DNA from: Coxiellaceae bacterium
GTDB taxonomy: Bacteria > Pseudomonadota > Gammaproteobacteria > Coxiellales > Coxiellaceae
Direction: 5' to 3'
Assembly: GCA_011523685.1 (NCBI GenBank)
Contig: WTGG01000023.1
Coordinates: 214,682 to 278,681, forward strand
DNA length: 64,000 bases
Under the pieces are notes generated by a model. It was given only the letters and a program-made list of their open reading frames with translations, was not told the DNA's origin and did not search any database. Below are positions 1 to 8,527 of the stretch, in pieces; the stretch's first letter is position 1; each line of letters starts with the position of its first letter. The position numbers were made by a program, and so were the translations under genes.

Positions 1-250
1 TCAGACTGATGTTATTGAATGTAAAGTTCATGGTGATAAAAAAACATCTCGATTAGTAGGTAAGTCGCTAGCCAATGTTTCCTGGCCTAATTCTGTGTCT
101 GTCGCAGCAGTTATTCGTTCGAATAAATTAGTGTCGACAGATGATGATTATGAAATTCAGGCAGGTGATCATTTGGTGCTTGTTTTAGGTGATGTGCGAC
201 GATTAAAAGAGCTAGAGAAACTATTTCAAGTTAGTGCGGATTTTTTCTGA
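1..250 (+). CDS. trkA: TrkA, K+ uptake regulatory subunit (3' part only)
   Basis: The last 82 codons of a gene that begins before the window, ending in TGA. The translation reads as a RCK_C (TrkA-C) domain: a beta-rich segment with VAAVIRSNKLV, then YEIQAGDHLVLVLG, then a short helix. TrkA is the cytoplasmic NAD-binding gating subunit of the Trk potassium system. The trkH channel gene starts 6 bp downstream, so the two are almost certainly cotranscribed. The N-terminal Rossmann domains cannot be checked here. Confidence 0.9.
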   Translation, partial: QTDVIECKVHGDKKTSRLVGKSLANVSWPNSVSVAAVIRSNKLVSTDDDYEIQAGDHLVLVLGDVRRLKELEKLFQVSADFF

Positions 251-256
251 GGTGAG

Positions 257-1711
257 ATGATGAGAGTTTATGTCTGTTTTAAGTTGCTGGGTATGTTATT
301 GATGATGTTTAGCTTGTCTATGCTGACACCTTTAGTTGTTGATGTTATCTATCATGAGTATGTCTATTTGGCATTTGTTGTTGCTTTTTTAATTACTATA
401 ATAACAGGGTTTGCATTGTGGTACCCGTTTAGAAATTACCATTATGAGCTAAGAACGCGTGATGGTTTTTTTGTAGTAACTTTTTTATGGGTTGTTTTAT
501 CATTATTTGGAGCAATTCCCTTATGGTTAAATCAGTTCACTAATATTAGCTTTACTGATGCAGCATTTGAATCTGTATCTGGAATCACAACAACGGGCGC
601 AACGGTATTGACTCATCTATCAGATTTACCGATGGCTATTTTATACTATCGCCAGCAGTTACAGTTTTTAGGTGGGATGGGTATTATAGTTTTGGCAGTA
701 GCAATTATGCCTATACTGGGTGTGGGTGGCATGCAACTTTATCGTGCTGAGGTCGTTGGTCCAATGAAAACATCAAAATTTAAGCCTCGCATCGCTCAGA
801 CCGCAAAGTCACTATGGATGATTTATGTTGGTTTAACGGTTGCTTGTGCTCTGTCTTATTGGGCATGTGGTTTAAGTTTTTTTGATGCTTTGGGTGAGAG
901 TTTCGGCACGGTAGCGACAGGTGGGTTTAGTTTGCATGAAACGAGTTTTGCTTATTATAAAAATCCAGCAGTTGATGTAGTAGCTATTATATTTATGTTT
1001 TTAGGGTCATGTAATTTCGCATTGCATTTTTATTTCTTATCATCACGTAAATTATCTACTTATTGGAAAGACTATGAGTTGATTGTATTTTTTAGAATTG
1101 TTTTACTTGCTACAGTTGTTATCTCGTTATATATGATTATCTACTATGATTATTCGATTGTTCATAACCCTTTCCACGTATTATTTACTGTAATTTCATT
1201 AGCAAGCACTACTGGATTTACTACTGTCGATTTTAATCAATGGCCAACATTTGTTCCTATTTTGTTGATGATCATTGCTATGGTTGGTGGTTGTGGTGGT
1301 TCCACGAGTGGGGGCATTAAAGTGATTCGCTACCTTATGATTAAAGAGCAGGGTCGTCGAGAGATTAAGCAACTTATTCACCCGAATGCCGTTTTGTCAA
1401 TTAAGGATGGTGGTGGTAGTAAATTCCCTGATAAAGTATTAAATTCTATTTGGGGCTTTTTTTCCGTTTATATGTTCTTATTTTGCTTTTTAATTTTGTT
1501 GTTATTGTTGACGGGAATGAACTTACGAACAGCTTTTGGTGCTCTTGTTGTCTGTATTGCTAATACTGGAGCTTCAATTGGGGATGTTTCTCAGGGGTTT
1601 AGCCACCTGCATGCATTAGAGAAGTGGTTATTGATCTTTGCTATGTTTTTAGGGCGTTTGGAAATCTTTACTATATTAGTTTTATTTTCACCCAGTTATT
1701 GGAGGCGCTAG
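257..1711 (+). CDS. trkH: TrkH family potassium channel subunit
   Basis: Inner-membrane K+-translocating subunit of the Trk system, 484 residues, the usual TrkH length. All four pore loops keep the filter glycine: TTTGATV near residue 115, VATGGFS near 220, STTGFTT near 320 and ANTGASIG near 435. Many hydrophobic segments separate them. A GAGGTGAG ribosome-binding site precedes the tandem ATG-ATG start, and the gene follows trkA by 6 bp, so channel and gating subunit form one operon. Its end faces the thioesterase gene on the other strand with a 22-bp gap and no clear terminator. Confidence 0.96.
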   Translation: MMRVYVCFKLLGMLLMMFSLSMLTPLVVDVIYHEYVYLAFVVAFLITIITGFALWYPFRNYHYELRTRDGFFVVTFLWVVLSLFGAIPLWLNQFTNISFTDAAFESVSGITTTGATVLTHLSDLPMAILYYRQQLQFLGGMGIIVLAVAIMPILGVGGMQLYRAEVVGPMKTSKFKPRIAQTAKSLWMIYVGLTVACALSYWACGLSFFDALGESFGTVATGGFSLHETSFAYYKNPAVDVVAIIFMFLGSCNFALHFYFLSSRKLSTYWKDYELIVFFRIVLLATVVISLYMIIYYDYSIVHNPFHVLFTVISLASTTGFTTVDFNQWPTFVPILLMIIAMVGGCGGSTSGGIKVIRYLMIKEQGRREIKQLIHPNAVLSIKDGGGSKFPDKVLNSIWGFFSVYMFLFCFLILLLLLTGMNLRTAFGALVVCIANTGASIGDVSQGFSHLHALEKWLLIFAMFLGRLEIFTILVLFSPSYWRR

Positions 1712-1733
1712 TATAGTTAATGATGTTATTTCT

Positions 1734-2204
1734 TTAGATTTTTTTTTCTTTTTCGGCTAATTCGATGCGCATTTTTTTTCGAAGCTCTGCTTCTTTAAAT
1801 CGCCTTTTTTGTTCATCAGTTTTGCAGATTAAAGGATTTATAGTCACGGGTTTATGGTTGTCATCGAGTGCTATCATGGTAAAGAAGCAGGAATTTGTAT
1901 GGGTCACAGTACCTGTTGATAGGTCTTCTGCTATCACTTTAATGCCAATTTCCATGGATGAATTACCCACATGATTGACTGAAGCAAGGCAGGTCAGTAA
2001 GTTTCCAACATGAACGGGATGCTTGAAAACCACCTGATCAACAGAAAGGGTGACAACGTATCGCCCGCTATAACGAGCGGCACAAGCATAAGCGACTTTG
2101 TCGAGAAAGCTGAGTAATTGCCCGCCGTGAATATTACCAGCAAAGTTGGCTTGGTTTGGTGTCATGACTTCAGACATGGTGATACTAGTTCGTTGTTCTT
2201 CCAT
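1734..2204 (-). CDS. Acyl-CoA thioesterase, YciA/hotdog family
   Basis: 156-residue single hotdog-domain protein expected to hydrolyse acyl-CoA thioesters in the cytoplasm. The N-terminal half carries the family signature MTPNQANFAGNIHGGQLLSFLD, followed by VTLSVDQVVFKHPVHVG and the conserved TNSCFFTMIALDD strand. The last 30 residues are a charged helix (KRRFKEAELRKKMRIELAEKEKKI region) common in this subfamily. AAGGA lies 6 bp before the ATG and sits in the 11-bp gap after the permease gene upstream, so the two are likely cotranscribed. Substrate chain length cannot be read from sequence. Confidence 0.9.
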   Translation of the reverse strand: MEEQRTSITMSEVMTPNQANFAGNIHGGQLLSFLDKVAYACAARYSGRYVVTLSVDQVVFKHPVHVGNLLTCLASVNHVGNSSMEIGIKVIAEDLSTGTVTHTNSCFFTMIALDDNHKPVTINPLICKTDEQKRRFKEAELRKKMRIELAEKEKKI

Positions 2205-2215
2205 GATATTCCTTA

Positions 2216-3805
2216 TTACTCAGTTTTAGGTAGATGATGTTCCAGTTCATTAATATAGCATTGTGTTTCTTCCGGCGCTAATCGAAGGTGTATAGCAAGC
2301 CGCATAATACCTAGACTAAATAGTAGTACCGTAAGAATATCCCAGCCAAAGGAGAGTTGATTGATTCCATGTCCAAATGAACCTAGGTATGAAATGAGTG
2401 TAAGCCCTCCAAAGTAGGGCCATAACCAGAGTGCAGAACGACTATTTAACGGAATGCGTCGAGCAGAGGTATTGATGGTTCGATAGCCAAATAAAATGAT
2501 TATGCCAGCGATAATGGCTAATGAAAGTTTAGAGATAATATCCCAGCCACTCCAGTAGGCTAAGCAATTGCAAAGGAAAAATGCGGTGTATGACCATAAT
2601 CGAGGGAATGGTAGTTTTAATAAGCGGGATTGATTGGGTATTTGGTACCGTAAAGCTAATAGGCTGATAGGCCCTATGACATAGCTAATAGCCATGAGTG
2701 ATGTTAAAAATGTCACCATGGCTTTCCAGCCTGGAAGCGGTGTGAACATCAGCATGCCAACACAAAAATTCACAAGAATAGCTTTTGCTGGGTTTCCCTG
2801 GTGATTAAGGCTATGTAAAAAGTTGGGTAAACAACCGTTGGCACTGGTCGCGTAGAGTGAACGACTGGAGCTAGCCATGTACATGAGGGCTGCGGCTAAT
2901 GGTCCAATGATAGCCCCGAGATAGAGTAACGGTAAGAGCCCTTGTAGGTGATCTTGTAATAAAATAGTCGTAAAAGGGCTGTTGCTATGACTGAGTTGAA
3001 TATTAGCCCACCCCTTACTAATGTTGGCGGGTTGTAATGAGGTCAGAAAAGCTAGTTGAAGTAGTAGGTAAATGGTTAGGCAAAGTGTAATCGACCCAAT
3101 GATAGCATAAGGCAATGCTGTGCCTGGGTTTTTGGCCTCGCCTGCCATTTCACAGGCTTGTTTGAATCCGTTGAATGCAAAAATAATGCCCCCAGAAGCA
3201 ATGGCAGCAAAGATGCCGTGAAAGCCATATGGAGAAAAATCACTGCGTGGGTAAAGCGGGTGGTGGTGCAGTGTAGCAATCATGAAAATACTAATTACTA
3301 GGATGATGGGTAGGATAATTTTCATAACGGTTAGTGCATTGTTTGCACGAATTAACCAACGTAGAGAGTAAATATTAATGCTACTAATGATTAACATTAA
3401 AATGGTTGCTGTGATGTAGCCCTGCTGGGTTAATTGTCCTGTGTTGGGTAGTGCTAAGGATGGAAAAAATAAGGTCAAATATTGAATAACACCTTGGACC
3501 TCTGTGGGGACTAGGGCTGTATAAGAGAGCCAGATAAACCAAGAGAAAATAAATGCGACTAATGTGCCGTGAGTATATTGAGGTACACGAACACTGGACC
3601 CTGTGAGAGGTAGCATGGCGCTAATTTCAGCAAAAGTAAATGCAATAATAATGAGTACGATGCCGCCTAGAATCCAAGAGATAATCGCTGCTGGGCCTGC
3701 AAGTTGTGAGGTGTAATAGGCAGAAAACATCCAGCCTGAACCTAGAATCGCACTAACTGATGTAAATAATAAACCATTAGGAGAGAGTGAGCGTTTTTGA
3801 ATCAT
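2216..3805 (-). CDS. APC-superfamily amino acid permease
   Basis: 529-residue integral membrane protein with about 12 hydrophobic segments. The start has the APC motif around GSGWMFSAYYTSQLAGPAA (residues 22-40), and FAEISAMLPLTGSSVRVPQY (about 58-77) matches the family's second conserved block; FAFNGFKQACEMAGEAKNP (about 210-228) corresponds to the F-x-G-x-E region. It probably exchanges or imports an amino acid or polyamine; substrate is unknown. It is the first gene of a two-gene unit with the thioesterase and is divergent from polA across a 133-bp gap. Confidence 0.88.
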   Translation of the reverse strand: MIQKRSLSPNGLLFTSVSAILGSGWMFSAYYTSQLAGPAAIISWILGGIVLIIIAFTFAEISAMLPLTGSSVRVPQYTHGTLVAFIFSWFIWLSYTALVPTEVQGVIQYLTLFFPSLALPNTGQLTQQGYITATILMLIISSINIYSLRWLIRANNALTVMKIILPIILVISIFMIATLHHHPLYPRSDFSPYGFHGIFAAIASGGIIFAFNGFKQACEMAGEAKNPGTALPYAIIGSITLCLTIYLLLQLAFLTSLQPANISKGWANIQLSHSNSPFTTILLQDHLQGLLPLLYLGAIIGPLAAALMYMASSSRSLYATSANGCLPNFLHSLNHQGNPAKAILVNFCVGMLMFTPLPGWKAMVTFLTSLMAISYVIGPISLLALRYQIPNQSRLLKLPFPRLWSYTAFFLCNCLAYWSGWDIISKLSLAIIAGIIILFGYRTINTSARRIPLNSRSALWLWPYFGGLTLISYLGSFGHGINQLSFGWDILTVLLFSLGIMRLAIHLRLAPEETQCYINELEHHLPKTE

Positions 3806-3938
3806 CGAGTTTCACTGTGATTAATTTTAAAGGGCGATAGTCTAAACTGAATTGAACTCAGGGTCATTAAAAAGAATCGTAGCTCTGGGTGTAGAAAACA
3901 CGCTATACTGCTTTGCTTAATTCATCAGGGTGATTTGT

Positions 3939-6641
3939 ATGGTTAAAGATATGCCAAAAATTTTGGTTGATGGTTCCTCTTATTTATTCCGTGCTTATTA
4001 TGCTATGCCGGCATTAACTACTCAGCAAGGTTTTCCTTCTGGTGCAATCTACGGTGTAGTCAACATGTTAAAACGTTTGCAAAAAGATTATCCAAAATCA
4101 GAGGTTATTGTTGTCTTTGATACTAAAGGGAAGACATTTCGTCACGAACTCTATTCTGAATACAAAGCTAATCGTGCAGTGATGCCTGATGACTTGGCTC
4201 AACAAATAGACCCATTGCATGAGATTATTGAAGCCATGGGGTTTCCTCTAATCAAAGTGCCTGGTGTAGAAGCAGATGATGTTATTGGTACTTTAGCTTT
4301 AGCGTTTTCTAAAGCCGGTCAGCAGGTTTTGATCTCAACTGGCGATAAAGATATGGCGCAGCTGGTTAATGATCAGGTGACATTAGTCAATACGATGACG
4401 CATCAAGTATTAGATATCGAGGGAGTACAGGATAAGTTCGGTGTTCGACCTGATCAAATCATAGATTACTTGGCGCTCATTGGTGATACCTCTGATAATG
4501 TTCCTGGTATTCCCAAAGTGGGACCAAAAACAGCTGTTAAATGGTTGCAACAATATAAAAGTCTTGAAGGTGTTATTAAAAATGCATCAGCTATCACGGG
4601 TAAAGTGGGTGAGAATTTACGAGCCAATTTAGATCAGTTGGAGTTATCGCAAGAATTAGTAACGATTCAGTGTTCAGTTCCGTTATCTTCATCAATCAGT
4701 GATTATTCTATGTTGCCCGCTAATGTTTCGGCGTTAAAGCACTGGTATGACAAGTTGGAATTTTCTACTTGGTTAAAGGAGTTGACAACTAAGACTTCAG
4801 GTGAAGAGCCTGTTATTGATGAGGTGGAGTCGTTGCAGGATTATGAGGTTGTTTTAAATGAAGCAGCTTGTTTGCAATGGATTAAAAAAATAGAGGCGAC
4901 ATCTGTATTTGCATTAGATGTTGAGACAACCAGTTTAGATGATATGTCAGCAGAGCTGGTTGGTATTTCTTTAGCGGTTGCACCTGGTGAGGCAGCCTAT
5001 ATTCCTTTGATGCATGATTATTCTGAGGCGCCATCACAGTTGGATACGCAGTGGGTCTTAGAGCAGTTGAGACCTATTTTACAAGACCCATCACGTTGTG
5101 TCGTAGGGCATAACATTAAATATGACTGGAAGGTTTTATGTCGTTATGGTTTAGAAATCATAGCGCGTTGTGATGATACCTTGTTGCAATCCTATGTGTT
5201 ACACAATGTCACTGTGCGACATGATATGGATACTTTGGCTGAGAAGTTCTTAGGTCATCAAACAATGACCTATGAGTCGGTTGCTGGAAAAGGAGTCAAG
5301 CAGAAAACGTTTAATCAAATCTCGTTGGATGTTGCTGCGCCATACGCAGCAGAAGATGCAGATATTACTTTGCAGTTATTTATGAAGTTTGATCAGGCGT
5401 TGCATGATGAGCCAAGCTTGCGATCAGTCTATGATACTATAGAACAACCTTTGTTATTGATTTTGACACGCATGGAGTATCACGGCGTATTACTAGATAC
5501 TCAGTTGTTATCTTTACAAAGCAAGGATTTGTCAGATCATATTGAGCGCTTAGAGCAAGAGGCTTATCGATTAGCAGGAGCGCCATTTAATTTAGCTTCA
5601 CCAAAGCAGCTGCAAGAAGTGTTATTCGAAAAACTTCAGTTACCTATTATAAAAAAGACACCTAAGGGTCAGCCATCAACAGCAGAGGCTGTGCTTCAAG
5701 AACTCGCTACTGATTATCCTTTGCCTCATGTTATTGTGCAGTATCGCAGTTTGGCAAAATTAAAATCGACTTATACCGATAAGCTGCCACAGCAAGTGAA
5801 TTCACAAACAGGCCGCGTTCATACACATTATAATCAGGCGGTCACGTCTACAGGGCGTTTATCTTCTAATAATCCAAACTTACAGAATATTCCTGTGCGT
5901 ACTGAAGAGGGGCGTCGTATTAGGCAAGCGTTTATTGCGCCAGAAGGTAAGGTTATTGTGGCAGCTGATTATTCTCAAGTGGAGTTGCGCATTATGGCGC
6001 ATGCCTCAAAAGATCAGGGAATGATTCAGGCATTTGAGCAAGGGTTAGATATTCATCAATCAACTGCGGCAGAAGTATTTGGTGTTCCCGTTGAGTCGGT
6101 GACAGCTGAGCAACGTCGCCATGCTAAAGCCATTAATTTTGGTTTGCTATATGGGATGTCAGCCTTTGGTCTATCAAAACAGTTAAATGTAGATCGTCAA
6201 GCCGCGCAACTTTATATTGATGCTTATTTCGACCGTTATCCTGCAGTATTGCAATATATGGAATCAGCTCGCCAACAAGCGGCTGATCAAGGTTATGTGA
6301 CAACTTTGTTAGGTCGTCGACTAGTGATACCGGAGATTAATGCATCGAATGTTATGCGAAGGAAAGCTGCTGAACGAGCAGCCATTAATGCTCCATTACA
6401 GGGTACGGCTGCAGACTTGATTAAGTTAGCTATGATTAACTTGCAGCAGTTGCTGTTAGAGCAGCAGTTAGAAATGACATTGATTATGCAGGTGCATGAT
6501 GAACTTGTTTTTGAGGTAAAGAAATCTGATCAAGATGCTGCAGTTGCATTGATTCGTCAATCTATGGAGCAAGTCATGTCATTGTCGATACCATTAATTG
6601 TTGATATTGGTGTAGGTAGCAATTGGGAAGTAGCGCATTAA
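3939..6641 (+). CDS. polA: DNA polymerase I
   Basis: Repair and Okazaki-fragment-processing polymerase, 900 residues with all three domains. The 5'-3' exonuclease starts with ILVDGSSYLFRAYYA and contains GVEADDVIGTLA and GDTSDNVPGIPKVGPKTA. The 3'-5' exonuclease looks active: FALDVETTS near residue 325, VVGHNIKYDWK and YAAEDADITL keep the acidic residues. Polymerase motifs A (AADYSQVELRIMAH, about 675), B (RRHAKAINFGLLYGMS, about 725) and C (MQVHDELVFEV, about 849) are intact. The ATG at 3939 is preferred because AGGGTG ends 6 bp before it; an in-frame GTG at 3930 and ATG at 3951 are alternatives. A TATACT box at 3904-3909 may be its -10, but no good -35 is visible. Confidence 0.97.
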   Translation: MVKDMPKILVDGSSYLFRAYYAMPALTTQQGFPSGAIYGVVNMLKRLQKDYPKSEVIVVFDTKGKTFRHELYSEYKANRAVMPDDLAQQIDPLHEIIEAMGFPLIKVPGVEADDVIGTLALAFSKAGQQVLISTGDKDMAQLVNDQVTLVNTMTHQVLDIEGVQDKFGVRPDQIIDYLALIGDTSDNVPGIPKVGPKTAVKWLQQYKSLEGVIKNASAITGKVGENLRANLDQLELSQELVTIQCSVPLSSSISDYSMLPANVSALKHWYDKLEFSTWLKELTTKTSGEEPVIDEVESLQDYEVVLNEAACLQWIKKIEATSVFALDVETTSLDDMSAELVGISLAVAPGEAAYIPLMHDYSEAPSQLDTQWVLEQLRPILQDPSRCVVGHNIKYDWKVLCRYGLEIIARCDDTLLQSYVLHNVTVRHDMDTLAEKFLGHQTMTYESVAGKGVKQKTFNQISLDVAAPYAAEDADITLQLFMKFDQALHDEPSLRSVYDTIEQPLLLILTRMEYHGVLLDTQLLSLQSKDLSDHIERLEQEAYRLAGAPFNLASPKQLQEVLFEKLQLPIIKKTPKGQPSTAEAVLQELATDYPLPHVIVQYRSLAKLKSTYTDKLPQQVNSQTGRVHTHYNQAVTSTGRLSSNNPNLQNIPVRTEEGRRIRQAFIAPEGKVIVAADYSQVELRIMAHASKDQGMIQAFEQGLDIHQSTAAEVFGVPVESVTAEQRRHAKAINFGLLYGMSAFGLSKQLNVDRQAAQLYIDAYFDRYPAVLQYMESARQQAADQGYVTTLLGRRLVIPEINASNVMRRKAAERAAINAPLQGTAADLIKLAMINLQQLLLEQQLEMTLIMQVHDELVFEVKKSDQDAAVALIRQSMEQVMSLSIPLIVDIGVGSNWEVAH

Positions 6642-6655
6642 GATGGGGGTAGCCT

Positions 6656-7348
6656 ATGTTTAAGGGTAAGCAGACTAAACAGCAAAAGCAGATGGTTGCT
6701 CAAGCTGCGTTAGAGTATGTTCCTATGGATGGTGTGATTGGCGTAGGCACAGGATCTACCGTAGAGTATTTTATTCAAGCATTAGCGAGCATTAAGCATC
6801 AGATTAAGTCGGCGGTGCCCAGTTCTCAATTGACTCGTAATTTATTGAAAAAGCACGGTATTGCTATTGTAGAGCTGAATCATGTTCCTTCAGTAGATGT
6901 TTATATTGATGGTGCTGATGAATTTAATCCTTACTTGTCATTAGTTAAAGGAGGTGGAGGTGCTTTAACACAAGAGAAAATCATTGCAGCAGCGAGTGAA
7001 CAGTTTGTCTGCATTGTGGACGCCAGTAAGGAGGTTGTTTGTCTGGGTAAATTTCCATTACCTGTTGAGGTGTTGCCAATGGCGCGTAGTTTTGTCGCGC
7101 GAGAGATGGTTCGATTAGGTGGGCAACCAGAATATAGAGAAGGCTTTGTTACGGATAATGGAAATCTCATTTTGGATATTTATCAGCTGGATTTAAGTGA
7201 GCCAATGGCAATGGAGCGGCAGATTAATAATATCCCTGGCGTTGTTGCCAACGGAATATTTGCTTTGAGAGGCGCTGATGTTGTGTTGATGGCTGATGAG
7301 TCAGTTAGGCAGGTTTATTCTCGGGGCAGTTCTCGTAATGAGTCTTAA
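6656..7348 (+). CDS. rpiA: Ribose-5-phosphate isomerase A
   Basis: Interconverts ribose-5-phosphate and ribulose-5-phosphate in the pentose phosphate pathway. The 230 residues carry the phosphate-binding GVGTGSTVEYF (about 25-35), DGADEFNP (about 85-92), the catalytic KGGGGALTQEK (about 97-107) and the LPVEVLP segment. It lies 14 bp after polA on the same strand. The C-terminus, about ten residues longer than E. coli RpiA, runs 44 bp into the 3' end of the HD-domain gene on the opposite strand. Confidence 0.96.
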   Translation: MFKGKQTKQQKQMVAQAALEYVPMDGVIGVGTGSTVEYFIQALASIKHQIKSAVPSSQLTRNLLKKHGIAIVELNHVPSVDVYIDGADEFNPYLSLVKGGGGALTQEKIIAAASEQFVCIVDASKEVVCLGKFPLPVEVLPMARSFVAREMVRLGGQPEYREGFVTDNGNLILDIYQLDLSEPMAMERQINNIPGVVANGIFALRGADVVLMADESVRQVYSRGSSRNES

Positions 7349-7919
7349 CCTTTTTCTGACTGGTTTCGTAAATATGATCACGTAACGCAAGAATGGTTTT
7401 ATCAAAATTATAGAGATCATCTTCCCAGTCAATGGATAGGTCCTTTTCGAGTTCATTCCAGGTTGAGATGTCGGCCTCATTATGTTGGATTTTACATTCG
7501 AGTTTGTCTAGTGCGTAGATCAGTTTTGCTTCCGGAGTTTTTCTTTCTTCAAACTCTAACCATAGGCGGTGAATCTCATTACCAATTGGGGGGCCTAATA
7601 GGGTGGCAATTTCATGGATAGCAGCTTCTTCTCTGGCTTGCTTGTTATCATGATCTTCTTTGGTGATCAGGTCAAAGACGGGTATGTCGCCAGATAGCGC
7701 TTCTACACAATCGTGTATAATGGCCATCTTTAATGTGTGAAGTAAGTTGACTGGATGCTCGAGGTTTGGATGAATGGTAAGTATTAAGAGAGATAAGCGC
7801 CAGGAGTGTTCGGCAACGCTTTCTTGTCGGTCTGAAGAGGTCCAGCTATGGCGTAACTCATTCTTCAGTCTTTCCATAAGGCCCATAAAGGACATAATTT
7901 TATCAATGCTTGTGTTCAT
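7305..7919 (-). CDS. HD-domain phosphohydrolase, YfbR/HDDC2-like
   Basis: 204-residue cytoplasmic HD protein. The metal-binding residues are visible as ESVAEHSWR (first His, near residue 38), AIIHDCVEALSGDIPV (HD pair, near 68), and a distal Asp in ALDKLECKIQ (near 137). This pattern matches the HDDC2/YfbR group of 5'-deoxynucleotidases; substrate specificity is inferred from the family only. Its last codons overlap the end of rpiA tail to tail. The 339 bp between its start and csrA hold a csrA promoter and nothing else recognisable. Confidence 0.85.
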   Translation of the reverse strand: MNTSIDKIMSFMGLMERLKNELRHSWTSSDRQESVAEHSWRLSLLILTIHPNLEHPVNLLHTLKMAIIHDCVEALSGDIPVFDLITKEDHDNKQAREEAAIHEIATLLGPPIGNEIHRLWLEFEERKTPEAKLIYALDKLECKIQHNEADISTWNELEKDLSIDWEDDLYNFDKTILALRDHIYETSQKKVKTHYENCPENKPA

Positions 7920-8034
7920 TTGTTATTCTCGCGGGTTCATCCTGAGAATTGATGATATCAGACAATTAAATGATTTGTCGTGAATTTAAAGGAGTAATTA
8001 AGGTTTTCCTAAGCATAAAACTAAGCCAGTGAGC

Positions 8035-8062
8035 TTGCTATTATGTGCTCAAGCAGTATAAT
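8035..8062 (+). promoter_or_regulatory. Probable sigma-70 promoter of csrA
   Basis: TTGCTA at 8035-8040 and a perfect TATAAT at 8057-8062 with a 16-bp spacer. Transcription would start near 8069 and give csrA an untranslated leader of about 190 nt. The leader contains few GGA motifs: one in CGGAAA near 8168 and the csrA ribosome-binding site itself. Assigned by eye. Confidence 0.6.
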
Positions 8063-8258
8063 GCGTGCTCATGTTGTACCGGGTTTGAGCTAATATTGAA
8101 CACCCTATGATCATTTGTGAGTCTTTTTGTAAGTTCACAGTGTTCTGTTCACACGGTTGGTGGCTATCGGAAATGTGTTACAACGTACGAATGACAATGA
8201 TAGACCTAGAGAGAGGCAACCGCTAGCTTTAGGTAAGAGCATAATGAAGGAGAGGCTC

Positions 8259-8453
8259 ATGTTAGTCTTAACAAGATCTATTGGTGAAAGGCTGATCATT
8301 AATGATGGCGAGATCAAGCTAAGTGTACTGGAAGTAAAAGGTAATCAAGTCCGTATTGGTATTGATGCGCCACGTGATGTATCTGTTCACCGTGAAGAAG
8401 TTTTTGAGCGTATTCGTTCTGAGAGCCAAGAAAAATCAGATACGATAAGCTAG
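8259..8453 (+). CDS. csrA: CsrA/RsmA carbon storage regulator
   Basis: 64-residue RNA-binding dimer that controls translation of many mRNAs by binding GGA motifs. The sequence opens with the canonical [16 protein letters not shown] and includes [22 protein letters not shown], with the RNA-contacting Arg in the [11 protein letters not shown] strand. The ATG is preceded by AAGGAG 6-7 bp upstream; longer in-frame readings starting at 8157 lack family support. That ribosome-binding site is itself an AAGGAG motif, so autoregulation is plausible. A terminator follows 33 bp after the stop. Confidence 0.97.
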   Translation: MLVLTRSIGERLIINDGEIKLSVLEVKGNQVRIGIDAPRDVSVHREEVFERIRSESQEKSDTIS

Positions 8454-8485
8454 TCTTTTACAGAATTATTTTTTTTGAAGACAAA

Positions 8486-8515
8486 AGCAGAGCGTTAGCG
8501 CCCTGCTTTTTTTTT
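8486..8515 (+). terminator. Rho-independent terminator of csrA
   Basis: AGCAGAGCG, a short TTA loop, then CGCCCTGCT forms a 9-bp stem with one A-C mismatch, followed by nine T residues. It separates csrA from the convergent prlC gene. Confidence 0.85.
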
Positions 8516-8527
8516 CTATAATGTTGC

